Positions 46,088 through 58,200 of a DNA stretch of 64,000 bases are shown here, in pieces; position 1 is the stretch's first letter, and every line of letters starts with the position of its first letter. The position numbers and the translations under genes were made by a program. This DNA is from Morinoia aosen (lineage: Eukaryota > Arthropoda > Malacostraca > Amphipoda > Talitridae), in NCBI GenBank assembly GCA_030386875.1, contig CM059557.1, forward strand, positions 55,692,514 to 55,756,513, read 5' to 3'. A model generated the notes under the pieces. It was not told the origin of the DNA, searched no databases, and saw only the letters and a program-made list of their open reading frames with translations.

Positions 46088-46441
46088 CAACGTGATCGGT
46101 ACACTTCTACCATTTCGTCCTATTTCCTTGCCGTAAAACTTTGGAGTATTCGGGCTTTTCTAGCAGCACTAAAGATATTGCCGTCTCAACTGAAGAGAGG
46201 GAAGAAACAAACTCAGTCTAACCCGATCTGGTCAGACCCAAGCCGACCTGATCCGAGAGTTGTTATCCGGCATTCATCCCGAATCTATTGTTCCGATAAA
46301 ACTGCTCTCCCAAACAGCTCCCTTGCTGAGCTTCCCAGAACACCACGGGGGAAATATTTGTTTGTCAATATATTTTATACTCAGTTGTACAGGCTTATGT
46401 TGAAAATAGTGCGTAAGATACGTAGTTTTTCGAATGTGTAA
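46088..46441 (+). CDS. Candidate terminal exon, product unknown
   Basis: A strong acceptor (CTATGTTTTTTTTCAG, ending 46087) opens 117 codons to a TAA at 46439-46441. This is among the longest non-repeat frames in the window. The peptide is basic: QRDRYTSTISSYFLAVKLWS near the start, QLKRGKKQTQS in the middle, KIVRKIRSFSNV at the end. No ATG lies near the start, consistent with an exon of a spliced gene, but no upstream partner was found. I recognise no domain. Confidence 0.22.
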   Translation, partial: QRDRYTSTISSYFLAVKLWSIRAFLAALKILPSQLKRGKKQTQSNPIWSDPSRPDPRVVIRHSSRIYCSDKTALPNSSLAELPRTPRGKYLFVNIFYTQLYRLMLKIVRKIRSFSNV

Positions 46442-47769
46442 GGATGGTACGCAGATTTTTTTGAATGCAGGGATTTGGAAAGACGGTTCAGGATTTTGTT
46501 GCTGCATTTGCAGTTGTTAGTCGAGGATATTGCGCTTCTCGAACGCAGAAGGATTGTCATGAGTCATTTGAAATGGAATTTTGTAGCTTTCGGTTCACTG
46601 GAAAATGTAATTCGAGCAGTCGTAAAGATACACTGGAAATATTAGCTAAACAGTCGTTCAAATGTTAGATTGGGTCAAAAAGTAACCTATCAATCGATTT
46701 ATAAAAAATTCAACTCTAAAATCTTTAAATATTTCCCATAATTTCTGTTTGGTAAAAGGGTAACGTGTGATTTTTTCGTTCTACATTAAGGAAAAATACT
46801 ACTTACTCCAATACCATTAAAACCTTCTTATAATTTCTGTTTCTTCTCACCTATGAATCTCTGGCTCAACAAACGTAGAAATAACTACTTTGGTAAATTG
46901 TGCGTGTGGAATTACAAATGTGTTAAATCATTTTGATTTTAGAGAAGCCTTCGCAATTAGAGTAGCCTTTGTTTTGAAACACAAACTAACGGCTTAGGAT
47001 AATACCACTCCCACATGAAGTGATCTGTGCACAATGCGGTACTTCCAAAGTAATTTAACAACGATGATGAACGAAGAAGTGTATTGTCTAACAGTGAAGG
47101 CCATCTTATGTATAAGTAGAATAACACGGTAACATTCGAAATTTGTAACAAGCTGTGCAGATGATATTTTCTTGATTATTGTAGCTACGAGAATGTATAT
47201 CCTTTAACGTCCCACATCCAAAAAATTGTTTCCGTACTAGTTGTGCTTGAAAATATTGGCCGCTTCGATACTTTCATTGATAAAAGCCATAAGCCTTTGC
47301 TAGGTAATCTAATATGGAGCGAGTGAGAAGTTAAAGATGTGTTCAAAATTAATGAAGATCGAAAGCAAAGTTGTCATCCATGAATCACTCCATTTTATAA
47401 ATTCGAGATTATGTTCAGAAGAGATCCTTAGAATTTTTGCTTGCTTATTTTATCTTTGCACATTCTGTCCAAATTTTATGATATTAATGGCTTTGGAGAA
47501 CAAGCATAGGAAATTTATGTCGTATTTTGAATGGAATTGAAAAAAATGCAATCGAACTCCAAGGAAAACTTTACGTGAGTTGCAAAAAACAATCAAGCAG
47601 AAAATCTTGATCGTTCAATATTTTTTCATTATCTATGCGTAACTTTTTTGAATTTTAATTACTGTTTGCTTCATTGTTTTTCATTTGGTTCAACATTATT
47701 TCCCTTCATGTAAAATAAGTTTCCAAGCATGTGTGCGGCAGTAATTTTGATATTTTTCCAGTTCTTTAC
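46442..47769. other. AT-rich stretch, nothing recognised
   Basis: No supported gene, RNA or repeat. Confidence 0.45.
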
Positions 47770-47771
47770 TA

Positions 47772-48296
47772 TAGTCCGACCAGAATGAAATGACTGCTTA
47801 GGGGCGGTTCCCAGAAATGCACGGTTGCCAAATCACAAGCCCTTACCCATCGAAAATATCAGACATCAACGATAATTTAAGCAGTGATAGGTAACTTCTG
47901 TCATCAAAATATATTTATTAAAATATTCTTACATGCATTAAGCTATGTATGAATATTACCTTTATAATGTCCGCGCTCATGGTACGTTTGGCACAACTTT
48001 TCTGGGAATTCATATATTGTTGTCACATCTTATTCGGGTCACGTGGGTGCCATCCGGTGCCAGATGCCTTCCGGTCGTGGTACGTTGCACACTTGTTTAG
48101 TTGAACACCTCGCCCAGTCAGAATGGTAGGAAAAGAAGTACACAAGACGGAATCACGTCACTTACATAGCCAAGCCAAGGAAATCGTTTATAACGTGCAT
48201 CAGTTTTTCGTAAATGAAAAGGGCAGTGGCAATTTGGCAACGTGGATGACGTTTCATGCCCCTCCCCCAAACGGTCATTTCATTCTGGTTGCACTA
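47772..48296. mobile_element. 525-bp MITE with long terminal inverted repeats
   Basis: The left end TAGTCCGACCAGAATGAAAT and the inverted right end TAGTGCAACCAGAATGAAAT pair over about 70 bases. Inner matches include GGTTGCCAAAT with CGTTGCCAAAT, and the GCCC that follows. TA dinucleotides lie directly outside (47770-47771 and 48297-48298), pointing to the Tc1/mariner superfamily. The interior (about 385 bases) has no transposase, so it is non-autonomous. The paired arms can form a long hairpin. Confidence 0.82.
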
Positions 48297-48469
48297 TAGG
48301 CGTTGCAACTTCGGTATAATTTTCGTTTCTCGCCACTTCACACACTACATTGATTTAATTTCCGAGCACTGCAATCGCTAATTATTTTCCAAATTTTCTT
48401 CAGTTTATTTAAATTGTTCCCTCATATTTTTCTTTTCTGTATATTTGAGTTTTTTTCTTCATATTCTTC

Positions 48470-48780
48470 ACTAGCCTACTCATCTCTTCCTGGCTCATTA
48501 CCCTCATCTCTTTCTCTCACATTTCCTTGATCTCCTCCTTTATCATTCCCCTCATATCCACTTTTCATTCCTCTATTTCTCGCATTCTTTCATTCCCCTC
48601 ATCCTCACCTCTGTCAATGCCTCCATCATTCCCCTCATCTACCCCTCTCTCAATCCCTCCATCATTCCCTTTTCTCAGTGCCTCTATCATTCCCCTCATC
48701 CCCACCTCTCTCAATGCCTCCATCATTCCCCTCATCCCCACCTCCCTCAACGCCTCCGCCTCCCCCACCGCCACGCCCGG
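48470..48780. repeat. Pyrimidine-rich array, unit about 36 bp
   Basis: The best units read CAATGCCTCCATCATTCCCC then TCATCCCCACCTCTCT. They occur about five times between 48580 and 48770, with degraded CT-rich DNA before them. Frames on both strands (48527-48796 plus, 48565-48789 minus) follow the repeat period and are not genes. Confidence 0.85.
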
Positions 48781-48795
48781 CGACAGCACGACCTA

Positions 48796-48954
48796 ATGGC
48801 CGAAGGAGACGCTCGGTCTTCTAACGACCGCAACACTCTGCTACTCACGCCCCAAAATAAAGTTGCAGCGCACTCTTTCATCTGCCGTCCGTCAGTGACT
48901 GCGACCAAGCAACGTAGAAGTTACGACGTGCCCCCAATGGACAGTCGCTCATAA
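48796..48954 (+). CDS. Short GC-rich open frame, doubtful
   Basis: A 52-codon frame runs from ATG 48796 to a TAA at 48952-48954. It contains MAEGDARSSNDRNTLLLTP. It follows the pyrimidine array and is GC-richer than its flanks. No motif, signal or splice partner is visible. It may be a first exon or chance. Confidence 0.12.
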   Translation: MAEGDARSSNDRNTLLLTPQNKVAAHSFICRPSVTATKQRRSYDVPPMDSRS

Positions 48955-49499
48955 AGGTACGTGATCCACATCAATGCAGCTTCTACACTGTTCTAATTTG
49001 GATATTTTCTGCACGGAAATTTTTGTTCCTGAGAATTCTTTGTTCTACTATTTAGATGGTGGTATAAAAATACACGTGCATCCATAGAGATGATAGATAT
49101 CGATGTATGTACCCACCTTCGAAAAATAGTGTTTTTTCTTAAACTGCTAGGGTACCAGAAGAAAACAAAACAAAATGATCCCAGGGTAATTTATACCATC
49201 ACCTCACAATCGACTACATTAAATTACATCGGAAATAATTTTGCAAAGCATTTACCAGCTGTCGTTTTGGCATCATCATTTTCTATTTTCCTGCGGTGTA
49301 AAAGCATATCAATTGTACTGCATCACTAATTTTTAAACCCTTTTAATAACCGATTTTCTACGATGCAAAATAGTCGCTGGTTGCGAAACACTTTATATAT
49401 TCAAAAGAATTTGAATTAAAATTTTTGTACCTTGCTTGTGGCGAATTATTACGCAGCAATTTAAGTTTTATGCATTCTCCATGAATGTTTGAATCATAT
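48955..49499. other. AT-rich stretch, nothing recognised
   Basis: No supported feature. Confidence 0.45.
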
Positions 49500-50112
49500 T
49501 GAAGCAAACAGAATTTGTAAGTTATGTTAGAGTTCAAGTTTCCCTTTAAGTTGCTTGACTCTCACACAACGTATACTGCAGCAAATAACGCAGCATTTCA
49601 AGTTTTTGCTGTAAAGTTAGTAGAAATCTTGCAAAAACGCAAAAGGCTCGCAGATTTCACAGCATTTTGAGTGCATAGACAAACGGCTTTGTATATCGCC
49701 GACCTTTTACAATGACTGTAGTTAAAGTTTTCGCAATAAATAAAGTCTTGCTCAACGTAAACTTCTTCAAAATACGCTGCAGTACAAGTTTTCTCTACAA
49801 TAATATTCAACAATCTTACCCAACGTAAACTTCTAATTATGTTGAAGTTCAAGTTTTCTCAACAATCCAACAGGTTTGCAGAATGGAGAACTATGCAAAT
49901 TATGACGTTGCTCAAATTTTCTCTATAAGTCATCAGTGTTGCCCAACGTAACCTTCTCCAAATTACATTGCAGCTCAAGTTTTCTTTACAAGTCAATAGT
50001 GTAAGCTTCTTCAGATTACGCTGCAGTTCATGTTTTCTCTATAAGTCAGCAGTGTTGCTCAACGAAAGCTGCTACAGATTACGCTGCAGTTCATGTTTTC
50101 TGGATAAGCTAA
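49500..50112. repeat. Decayed tandem repeat, GCTGCAGTTCAAGTTTTCTC family
   Basis: Units contain AACGTAAACTTCTTC, a TACGCTGCAGTTCA stretch, AAGTTTTCTCTA and TAAGTCANCAGTGTTGC. AACGTAA marks fall at 49754, 49822 and 49944, with a degraded AACGAAA at 50061. Unit length is about 60-70 bases with indels. The region is old and strongly diverged at its left end. Confidence 0.7.
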
Positions 50113-51590
50113 CGACGGCGTTCCTGAGTGTGACGCAAAAGGGCCCGTTGCCAGAGGATAAGGCGTAGACGCCGAGGCAATATGTCGCCAGACGTCAACT
50201 GCCGACAAAAACGACAAGCCACCAAAAAGCTGGCGTGATTTTTGGCTGATGCACGCTGGCAGCTACAGGAAGATATGGCGCGACGAATGAGGGTTTCGTA
50301 GCTCTCTAAACGTCATATTACCTCCGCATTTGCTTCTTATTTAGCATAATGCTGGCCTTGATAAAATCGCACGCCATTTTTGCTCACAAGTGAAGTGACT
50401 GTTGTGATTCTTGGGCTAATAAGATTGTGCGATATTTTCGTTCACGTTTGCATGATTTTAAAAATTTCAAACGATCGCTTTCGCTTATTTTTTGACATTT
50501 TTTGAAAAAGGCTTTATTCGACAAACTTCTCAGAAGTTTCACTGCAATATCAGGAATTAAAGTGAAATTTCTCTCCGTAATTCAAACACGTCATCAATTC
50601 TTAAGCTTTGGGAGGAAGATATATTTATTGAGATTAAGTGATATGAAGAGTAACTTTTATGCGGGTTGATACCGTTTATTTAATAATAATTGCATAAAGT
50701 CTTTTTGCATAGCAAGTCGGAATCGCAGAAACCAAGTTTCCATCCACGGCTTTGTTGAATTTGAACTGATAAGGGAAGAATGTTTCTCGTGTCACCAAAT
50801 GAATGTTTTTCTTGGCTAGCTGAAAAGGTAACGTACATAATTTTTTTTTGCACCATGCATTCAGAGATATCCATACCCTGACTGAGCGATACGGGCTTAA
50901 ATTTAGAATGTAGGTATTTCCTGTCTCTTCCCCCCTTTTCAACATTGCGAAAAAAAGTGAACCGGTTCAGTACCAAGAGTTCCTGTTCGAAATGTGACGT
51001 CAACGCTCCTTTATTGACGCCTCAGCCTGAGAGGACAAAGTTGCCTTTTTCCCTCGCAGTTTTCACTTCACTTGTACGGTCCATCGAGGGTCGCTCGACA
51101 TTCGTTGATGAAAAGTGAGCTTCGGAAGTTAGCTTTTACATTGTCCCCTTTTAATTTAGGGCTTTACGTCATTCACAGATACATTTCCGGTATTATACAA
51201 TGACCTTCATCCCAGTTCTTTACATTTCTGTTTGTGTTTTTGAATACGATTCAAATGGTTGACCCTCTTACTCAACATAAAAGTGTAAGGTAAAATAAAA
51301 GGAAAACCTGCAAAAAACACGAAAGTTTTATTGAAAGGGATCGGGTCCCCCATGGTCAGAATGACAGCTTGCCGTAACGACGGGGGAATGAAAATAGAGA
51401 CTTTGCAAGAAGCTCAAGGGAATTCCCTACTAATCCTCTTGTAATTTACCTCGATTTGAATCAGTGTGCGCGGAGTAGAGTCATTTAAAAAAAAATACTC
51501 AATAAAGGCTCAATGATATTGGAACTAGTAGAGTGAAAACATTACAGGAGATGTTTCACTTTATCATTGGGCTCATCTAACCTTATTTGA
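50113..51590. other. Interval without supported genes
   Basis: A GC-richer patch at 50130-50290 and a patch at 51330-51470 have no readable protein. The second contains CGAAAGTTTTATTG, an inverted poly-A signal, and could be the 3' end of an old minus-strand transcript copy. Confidence 0.3.
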
Positions 51591-51594
51591 TTAC

Positions 51595-51850
51595 AGTGAG
51601 CCGTCGTCAGGGGCGCCTTCATCTCGGAATAAAGGATGTTGTCCTAGAAATATTTTGAAGTAAAGAGTTAAACGATGTATGAGAGCACTGCATGATGCTC
51701 GTCTGTGGTTTTTCTCCTCAAGATATATGTATGATCGGCTTCAAGCTACGCCAAGACATCGCTTCTGCCACCATCGCACAGTCCCCTCCACACTTCACGG
51801 TAGGACCTAGGCAGGCAACATGAAATGCTTTTTCTGATGTTCACATGACT
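51595..51850 (-). pseudogene. Tc1-like transposase relic
   Basis: On the minus strand from about 51850 downward: HQKKHFML, then PTVKCGGDCAMVAEAMSW (about 51805-51745), matching the conserved PTVK-GG-MVWG-MSW region of Tc1-family transposases. Further down, LGQHPLFRDEGAPDDGS (about 51650-51605) corresponds to the block around the second catalytic Asp. Frames change between blocks and stops are present. No terminal repeats were found. Confidence 0.55.
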
Positions 51851-52918
51851 AGTGAACATCATCACCATCCCGGTGGTCTGAAATAGTGAATGATGATTAT
51901 TTGTCCGATTACTTGTTACCTAAACTGTTGTGTCCAGTTCTGTTAGGCATGCTGCTGCAGTCACCGCTTCACAACATTACCCATGCATCAACGCCATCAG
52001 CTTTAGGATGGTTATTATGCCATGTTGAGTTGCAACATGCTGCTGCCATACAAAAGTTATAATGAATAAGTGTTGAAGACAGTTTATTCTGGATGTTATC
52101 TGCAGCAGTGTAGAGTTACGTTCCCGGGGAACAATTCTTTATGTCATTTTTCTACCTCGGTCGGTGAACTTCAACAGCTCAAGTTAATTTTCTGCTGCAC
52201 AGAAACGAAAACTTGTCCCCTGATTACAAGAGACTGTTATAAGATTCGACGTGATAGTTTTTATCACACACGTTTACTGCTCTAAGCAATCCAGCAAAGT
52301 CTCCAAGAAAGGGAGCTTCAGTGATCATGCCTCATATTACATTGAACAGGTCACAACAGCGTTTATTTGGAAACAGAATTTTCTCGTGTAACTCTCGAAT
52401 CGACAGGTGCTCGATTGATACTTCCCTTTTAGCCGCCGCTAGGCGGCAGGCTGATACGATACGTGAAAGAGCTGCATTAGACTGTTCTAGTATTACACTT
52501 TTTAAAATGAAATATTTCCATTGTTTTGAACTACACCTGGTAGTCACCTGGTATCATTTGGTATACGACGATATGAGAATTGAGCTCCGGAGGACAGTGA
52601 TAGAACTTCATAAATTACTGGCTTCGTCCAAACATTTGAATGGTGGATTTTTAATTGAAATTCCTTTGTAAAACCGTAAAATTGGCTAGCCGCAGCTGTT
52701 CTCCTCACATTTCACCAGCCTGGTTTAATTCCGAAACAAGAGAAAAGAATACATAAAATGTCAACGGTCGGTATCTAATTAAGTTGAATTCAAGAACGCG
52801 CGTGCAACGAAAAATAAACTTCGACTTTAATAATATCTTTATTTGGGAGCAAACGCAGAGCTTTAAGGTCAAACATAGGGAATCGGAGCGCCACTACGGA
52901 CCAAGTCGTTCCGACAAA
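51851..52918. other. Interval without supported genes
   Basis: Frames at 52070-52285 and 52321-52671 (116 codons) are open but show no known motif. Overlapping frames on the other strand are open too. Confidence 0.3.
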
Positions 52919-52990
52919 ATGAAATTCGCGGTCTGCATTTGCATGTTCGCTGCTGCTAGCGCCCTCTTCGCACTTTACAACAGACCCTGA
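52919..52990 (+). CDS. Short signal-peptide-like ORF
   Basis: ATG 52919 to TGA 52988-52990 encodes 23 residues: MKFAVCICMFAAASALFALY then NRP. This is a typical arthropod secretion signal, as found in cuticle and other secreted proteins. The start context GACAAAATGA is good. No donor follows before the stop, so it is either a very small peptide, a truncated first exon or chance. Confidence 0.2.
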   Translation: MKFAVCICMFAAASALFALYNRP

Positions 52991-54941
52991 TGGCCTAAGC
53001 CTGCACTCTGATTCTCGGTGCGGTCCCGCTGGGAGCTTAGTTTTCTGTTCGAATTTCCAAATTTTGACTGGAATTTTCGAAACAGAAGTGCCGTGCTTCC
53101 CAAATTTGGACGGTTAGTTTGTTCGTGTGAGTGTTTTTATGAAACTTATGTCGTGCAGGAGTAAAATTGGGAATGTTTTAACCCAGATGGTAGGATGCAA
53201 TTTTTCAATACATGGTGTTGATGAAAATTCAGTATCAACATGAATTTTGTTAGTATGGACTACTAGTTTTAGCTCAACACTACATAAAATGCCTCTCAAA
53301 GGAAAAGATTTTTAACTTTGAGAACCGTGATTCGATATTTTTCAAGTAAACGGAGACATTTTTGCCTATTCAGCAAACTTAATTCACCAGCCTTTCTAAA
53401 TAGGTGTATTTTACTTAGCTCTTCGCTCGCACTCTAAGACATTTTGCCAAGTAATGATATTGAAGGCGATGTCTTCTACGCTATATATTTATAAAATATT
53501 TTGCATGTTTTTAACTTTCCACTTATTCGCTAACGTGTTTATCGATCGCGATTAGAGACAGATCAATTTAAAAGGTTTACATTCACTGTTTTTTTTATGA
53601 TTGATTGTTTTGACTTCAATAACACTGAATGTTGAGATTCAATAGCTCTCAATTCAGAACATAGTAAACTTGCAAGATTTAAACACAGCCTCTATACGTG
53701 AGAATAACTTACATTCATCTGTTATCTCTTGAAATTACGGTGTTGAAAATGAATAAAAAGTCGAAGTCGAGGAGAAAATGTTATAGACTCTTGAGGGTCT
53801 CTAGAGGTGGACGAAAACGCGTAATGGTGCGGGGAACTTCCTTAATCTAATCTGGTCCCGAGTAACTGGATGCTGCAGTTGATATTAGCATTTGCGATGG
53901 ACCTCGAAAGAATTACTCAGTTGCAGTTGCTGTGTGAGTATTTTCTATCAGGCATTGAAGCATTTTAATGATTTTATTTTAATTCTAGTTTGATAAAAAT
54001 GAGTGTACATAAAGTTTAGTAAAAAAATTTTTTGAATATTCTATAAAACTAATTATTAAGAGAAGCTATAGCTTATCGGAAATCCAGCTATCTCTGTACA
54101 ATTCGCTGAAATTCAATTGTAGATTTAAGTTAATATACTGAATCGTAGATTGATGTATCCTTTCGTATTTTTATAGTTAGTAAAATATATGCGAATTTTA
54201 GAAATGCCATGGCTTATGCCCACGAGCTCGATGTGTGCTCTGAAACTTGTGACTTAAAAATGAGTGTGTCAAAATAATTCTAGACCATACAAACAATGGA
54301 CGTACATTTTCAAACGAAGAATTTCCTTCAGCTTAATTGCAATAATTTAAAGTTATGGTGAGAAAGCTCGTGATAGACGCCCAGAAAGAAAAATGAAGTT
54401 TTTCAAATGAAAAGAGCCTTCTTATTATTTCCAACTAGGTCTTGTTTGCGTGATGTTCGAGTTTTCGCCCCGTTGAAATCAATTGACTTTTCATGATTAC
54501 TTTTCATCAGATATTTTGCTTACATCAAACATAACTATTCATTGCTTTACGTTAGCAGGCAAGTTTCCGTAGCAGATTTCAACGTCCTTCTTTTTTATGA
54601 ATGCCGGTAATTAAAACATTCATGCACAAACACGTTTCAAAGAAAATGAGTTTTTTAAAATAAAGCAATTACAGAATATTTTTAAAATAAAGCAATTCCA
54701 GAATAATTTTAACATCTCGCGTCCATTTAATATTTTTTCGTGGTCTCTGCACAGCTCACCCCAAAACACAAAGACAATCTGCAATTTTAGAATTCTTTGA
54801 ATATTTCTTGTTTCCATTCAAATTTATTTCTTCAACTCTGTGCATATAATATTTATACTATGAAGGGCTGACATTGCTCATACTCTAAATTGTAAAATAT
54901 TTATTATAGAATGAACTCTTGCTCTAACTCTAAAATCATAG
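52991..54941. other. AT-rich stretch, nothing recognised
   Basis: No supported gene, RNA or repeat. Confidence 0.45.
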
Positions 54942-55229
54942 GCGAAGCATTTTTCCTGCAACTTCCGAGTACACGATTCGCTCGGAATTCCGGTTGGAAA
55001 CACTACACTCGAGATATTTGATTTCATTTTCCGATCTCACACTTTCATAAATCGGCCGAAAACCTTGCTCGGGACAAATTTTTCTTTCGAAGAAATTGTC
55101 CTCGAGGAATTTGCGTCTCGTTTCGAGAGCATATTTACGACATTTCAGGAGACAATAGGTGCCCTATTGCAACAGCTCCTGGCCGCTCGACCTTTGCCGG
55201 ATTCTCGAAGATCGATTGAGATGTTTTGA
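54942..55229 (+). CDS. Candidate exon, unknown product
   Basis: After AG at 54940-54941, 95 codons are open to a TGA at 55227-55229, with a single ATG only near the end. The peptide includes FRVHDSLGIPVGNTTLEIFD, then FSFEEIVLEEFASRFESIF, then ALLQQLLAARPLPDSRRSIE. The middle part looks like an amphipathic helix. Local GC is raised. I recognise no family; a gag-like or other element fragment is possible. The acceptor itself is a poor one. Confidence 0.2.
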   Translation, partial: AKHFSCNFRVHDSLGIPVGNTTLEIFDFIFRSHTFINRPKTLLGTNFSFEEIVLEEFASRFESIFTTFQETIGALLQQLLAARPLPDSRRSIEMF

Positions 55230-58200
55230 AGACCGCTAGCCGCAATTCCATCCCCGTCTTGAGCTGTCCAGAACAGCATCGTCAGCAGATCTCCCGAGTC
55301 ACTTTTTTCCGAGTTTGCGGCTTTTCGTTCCTATAACGAGTTTTCTTGCTCTGAATTATAGCGATAATGATAAATTATCGCCGCCGTGCTATCGCATGCC
55401 AACTACGAAACTGATGTCAATTATTGGACTTCGATCATAAAACAAACCGGCTCTTGGGAATTCGAGGATGAGTTTAGAATTGGGTAAGGGAACTAAACCA
55501 AATGTAATTTTTGAGTATTTCTCTATGGAATGTTTCCTGTAAGAGGAATTCTTTATAAAAACCTATTCCAATTAAAAAGAACTACTAAAACTCGAGGGTA
55601 AATATTTTAGAGCTGGTGTTGTGTGTAGGAAAAAATTATTTTTTTTTACCGGGAGGAAAAAAGTTGTCAGGTGTGTGACTGTCGTCATGAGATATAAAAC
55701 GGCTAACTTTTTAGGGTAAAAAATGCATTCAAAATCAATAGAACAACCGAAATTATCGGCCTAATTTAGTATTATATACCAGGGTATTGTTCGTACTTCA
55801 CATCACTTTCCGTTTACGGCTAGTGATGTCATTAGAAGTTCATGGGGATGATCATGACGCTCAATATTTTGCATAATATTTGCTCGAATATTTAACTCTT
55901 CGTAGTTTGAATTTTTCTGAGACATCGAGTGTCTCACTTGGTTTGGATATCGCATTTTAAAAGTGAGTTTTTAAATTTAAATTAAGTTTTTAAGTTTTTA
56001 AAGTGAAATTTTAATAGCGAACAATATCAGAAAGACGTTGAAAATGTTTAGTCAGTGTGTGGTAGAGGTTCATTAACCCAAAGTCCACGCGGACTAGATA
56101 TTGAGATAAGACTCTTGCATTGAAAATTCTCACAATTATTTATGTTTCGGAGACGAAGTATGAACGTCATTATCCAGCCTTAAAATACAAATCGTGACTA
56201 TATAATATGTATTTGCGTGGAAATTCAGTTTGTGTTTAGTTTATTATTACGCTTCAGGTTATCGTGTTAATGGGAGAGAAAGATTACCGCGTAAAAACTA
56301 CAACAAGTAAGGGAAATAGAAAAAAGATTGAACGTAATAACACGATCTTTTTTCACTGCAAAAATTTTCTCATCCTTTCATACACTAGCAGGTTTTACGA
56401 AATCTTCAAACTACGCGTACCTATATCGAAAAGTGAGAATCTCATTGCCCAAATCAGCCCTGAAGCTAAGTTTAAAATATATGTTTCACTATCTGTTCAC
56501 GGAAAAGTATTCAACTGATGAAGATTTAATGATTTCTGGTCTAGATGCTCATGCTTTCTCTGCAACTCACCCACGGGAGAGTTTTATTGAGTGTAGTCAC
56601 AGCCTCGTATAGATCATGACTTAGCAATCTGATGCCGGACTATTCTAGAATGGAGCACTCGCCCTGCCAAATGTGGGAGAGTGACACAAGTTAACATTAT
56701 CATCGTTAAATGCGCAAATCTCAACTTTGTAGATTGCACGATATATTGTTTAATTTTAGACGTTTATGAGCCTAATCGATTTGCGTTGGAGAAATGATGA
56801 TTATTTAATTCTGATTCTATTTTATTTTCATTTACCGGCATTCGTGCGGCCAGAATGATGCCATGTTATTTGGCATCGCACAAATCTGTTTTTCGGAGCA
56901 CAAAATAATCTTCTCTCGTATTTGTGGATTTTTAGTTTACCTCCATTTAGTCGCATTAGAACCCAATTTTCTGTAAATGATCAACGTATTTTAAATAATA
57001 ATTTTAAAACGTCCTCATCCTACTCATCTGACATCTTAAGTACGCTAGAGAGCTTTTTAATTCAGAGGCACACACTATCATTAAATGATCCCTCCAGTTC
57101 TGTTCCACTGCTAGCACTCGCTCGACCTCTCTTTAATTTTATTCCTTCCTGCTTGTTCAAAAAATCTCATTAGTTCGCATAAATAAAAAATTTATGTAAT
57201 TTTATTATTTTCAGGTACTTAAGATAAAAAACAGAAAATTCGAAAGTAGTACTTCCAACACAACTTTTATGGGAGCGAGATGGTTTTTCATGCTTTTGTG
57301 ATAAGTTTCACTTTAGTCGCATTCATATATAGCTCAGAGTACGATTAGAAATTACTGATTAGAAAACTTTCTCGTAGGCGACCAAGTAGGACGTCATTCA
57401 CAATAGAAAACTACATTTCCATACGTCGGTTTGATATATCATTTCAGTAATGATACGTCAGAATAAATATCTATGCATATTATTCAAAAACTGACGGCAC
57501 AAGCTCGCGAGGTTCGGAACTTCGGACAAGATTCGGACTTCATGAAGGAAGCACACATCAGTCATTAAGCGTTTCCAATATGGCCAAATTCATCAAACGA
57601 TACTCTTCTCAAGGAGCTTTCATTTTTCAGGCAATCACCGAGCAATGTATTAGTATCTGCTTAAATAAATGCAACAATCTAAGTCCTTTTCTAATAGAGA
57701 TCAAATTTTTTCTTAGAAGAATAATATGAAAAAGCCTGCATGTGAATATGTGCCTCTGATTTAACACGCACACTTTAAAATTCAATGAACTTAGAAACAA
57801 TTCAACTTGAGATCTATTCAGTCAGTAAATATCAGCGGGAAACACGCTCTAATCTTGCTTAGAAGATCGTTAAAGATTGGCAAACACTTGAAATAAAACT
57901 TTGGAAGAAACATTCAATCAATGAGAGAAAGATTTTGGGTCGGCACATTTCCGGCACACAAATTGAAAGAAAACTGACGATAAAATAAAATGAACGCACT
58001 GTCGTCTGAAAAGAATTTATGAGATAGGCGACAGATTTGCAGATCATAGACGAGAGAAGAACATCCCGGCGGAAAATACCAGAGCAGCGTAAACACTGTC
58101 ATGTAAAAAGTTAGGAATGCCAGATCGATAAAATATGGCTCAAAAAAAGACAGCAGCTCGGAGAGACAGTAAGACGCACGAAAAAACAAGGAAGAAGAAA

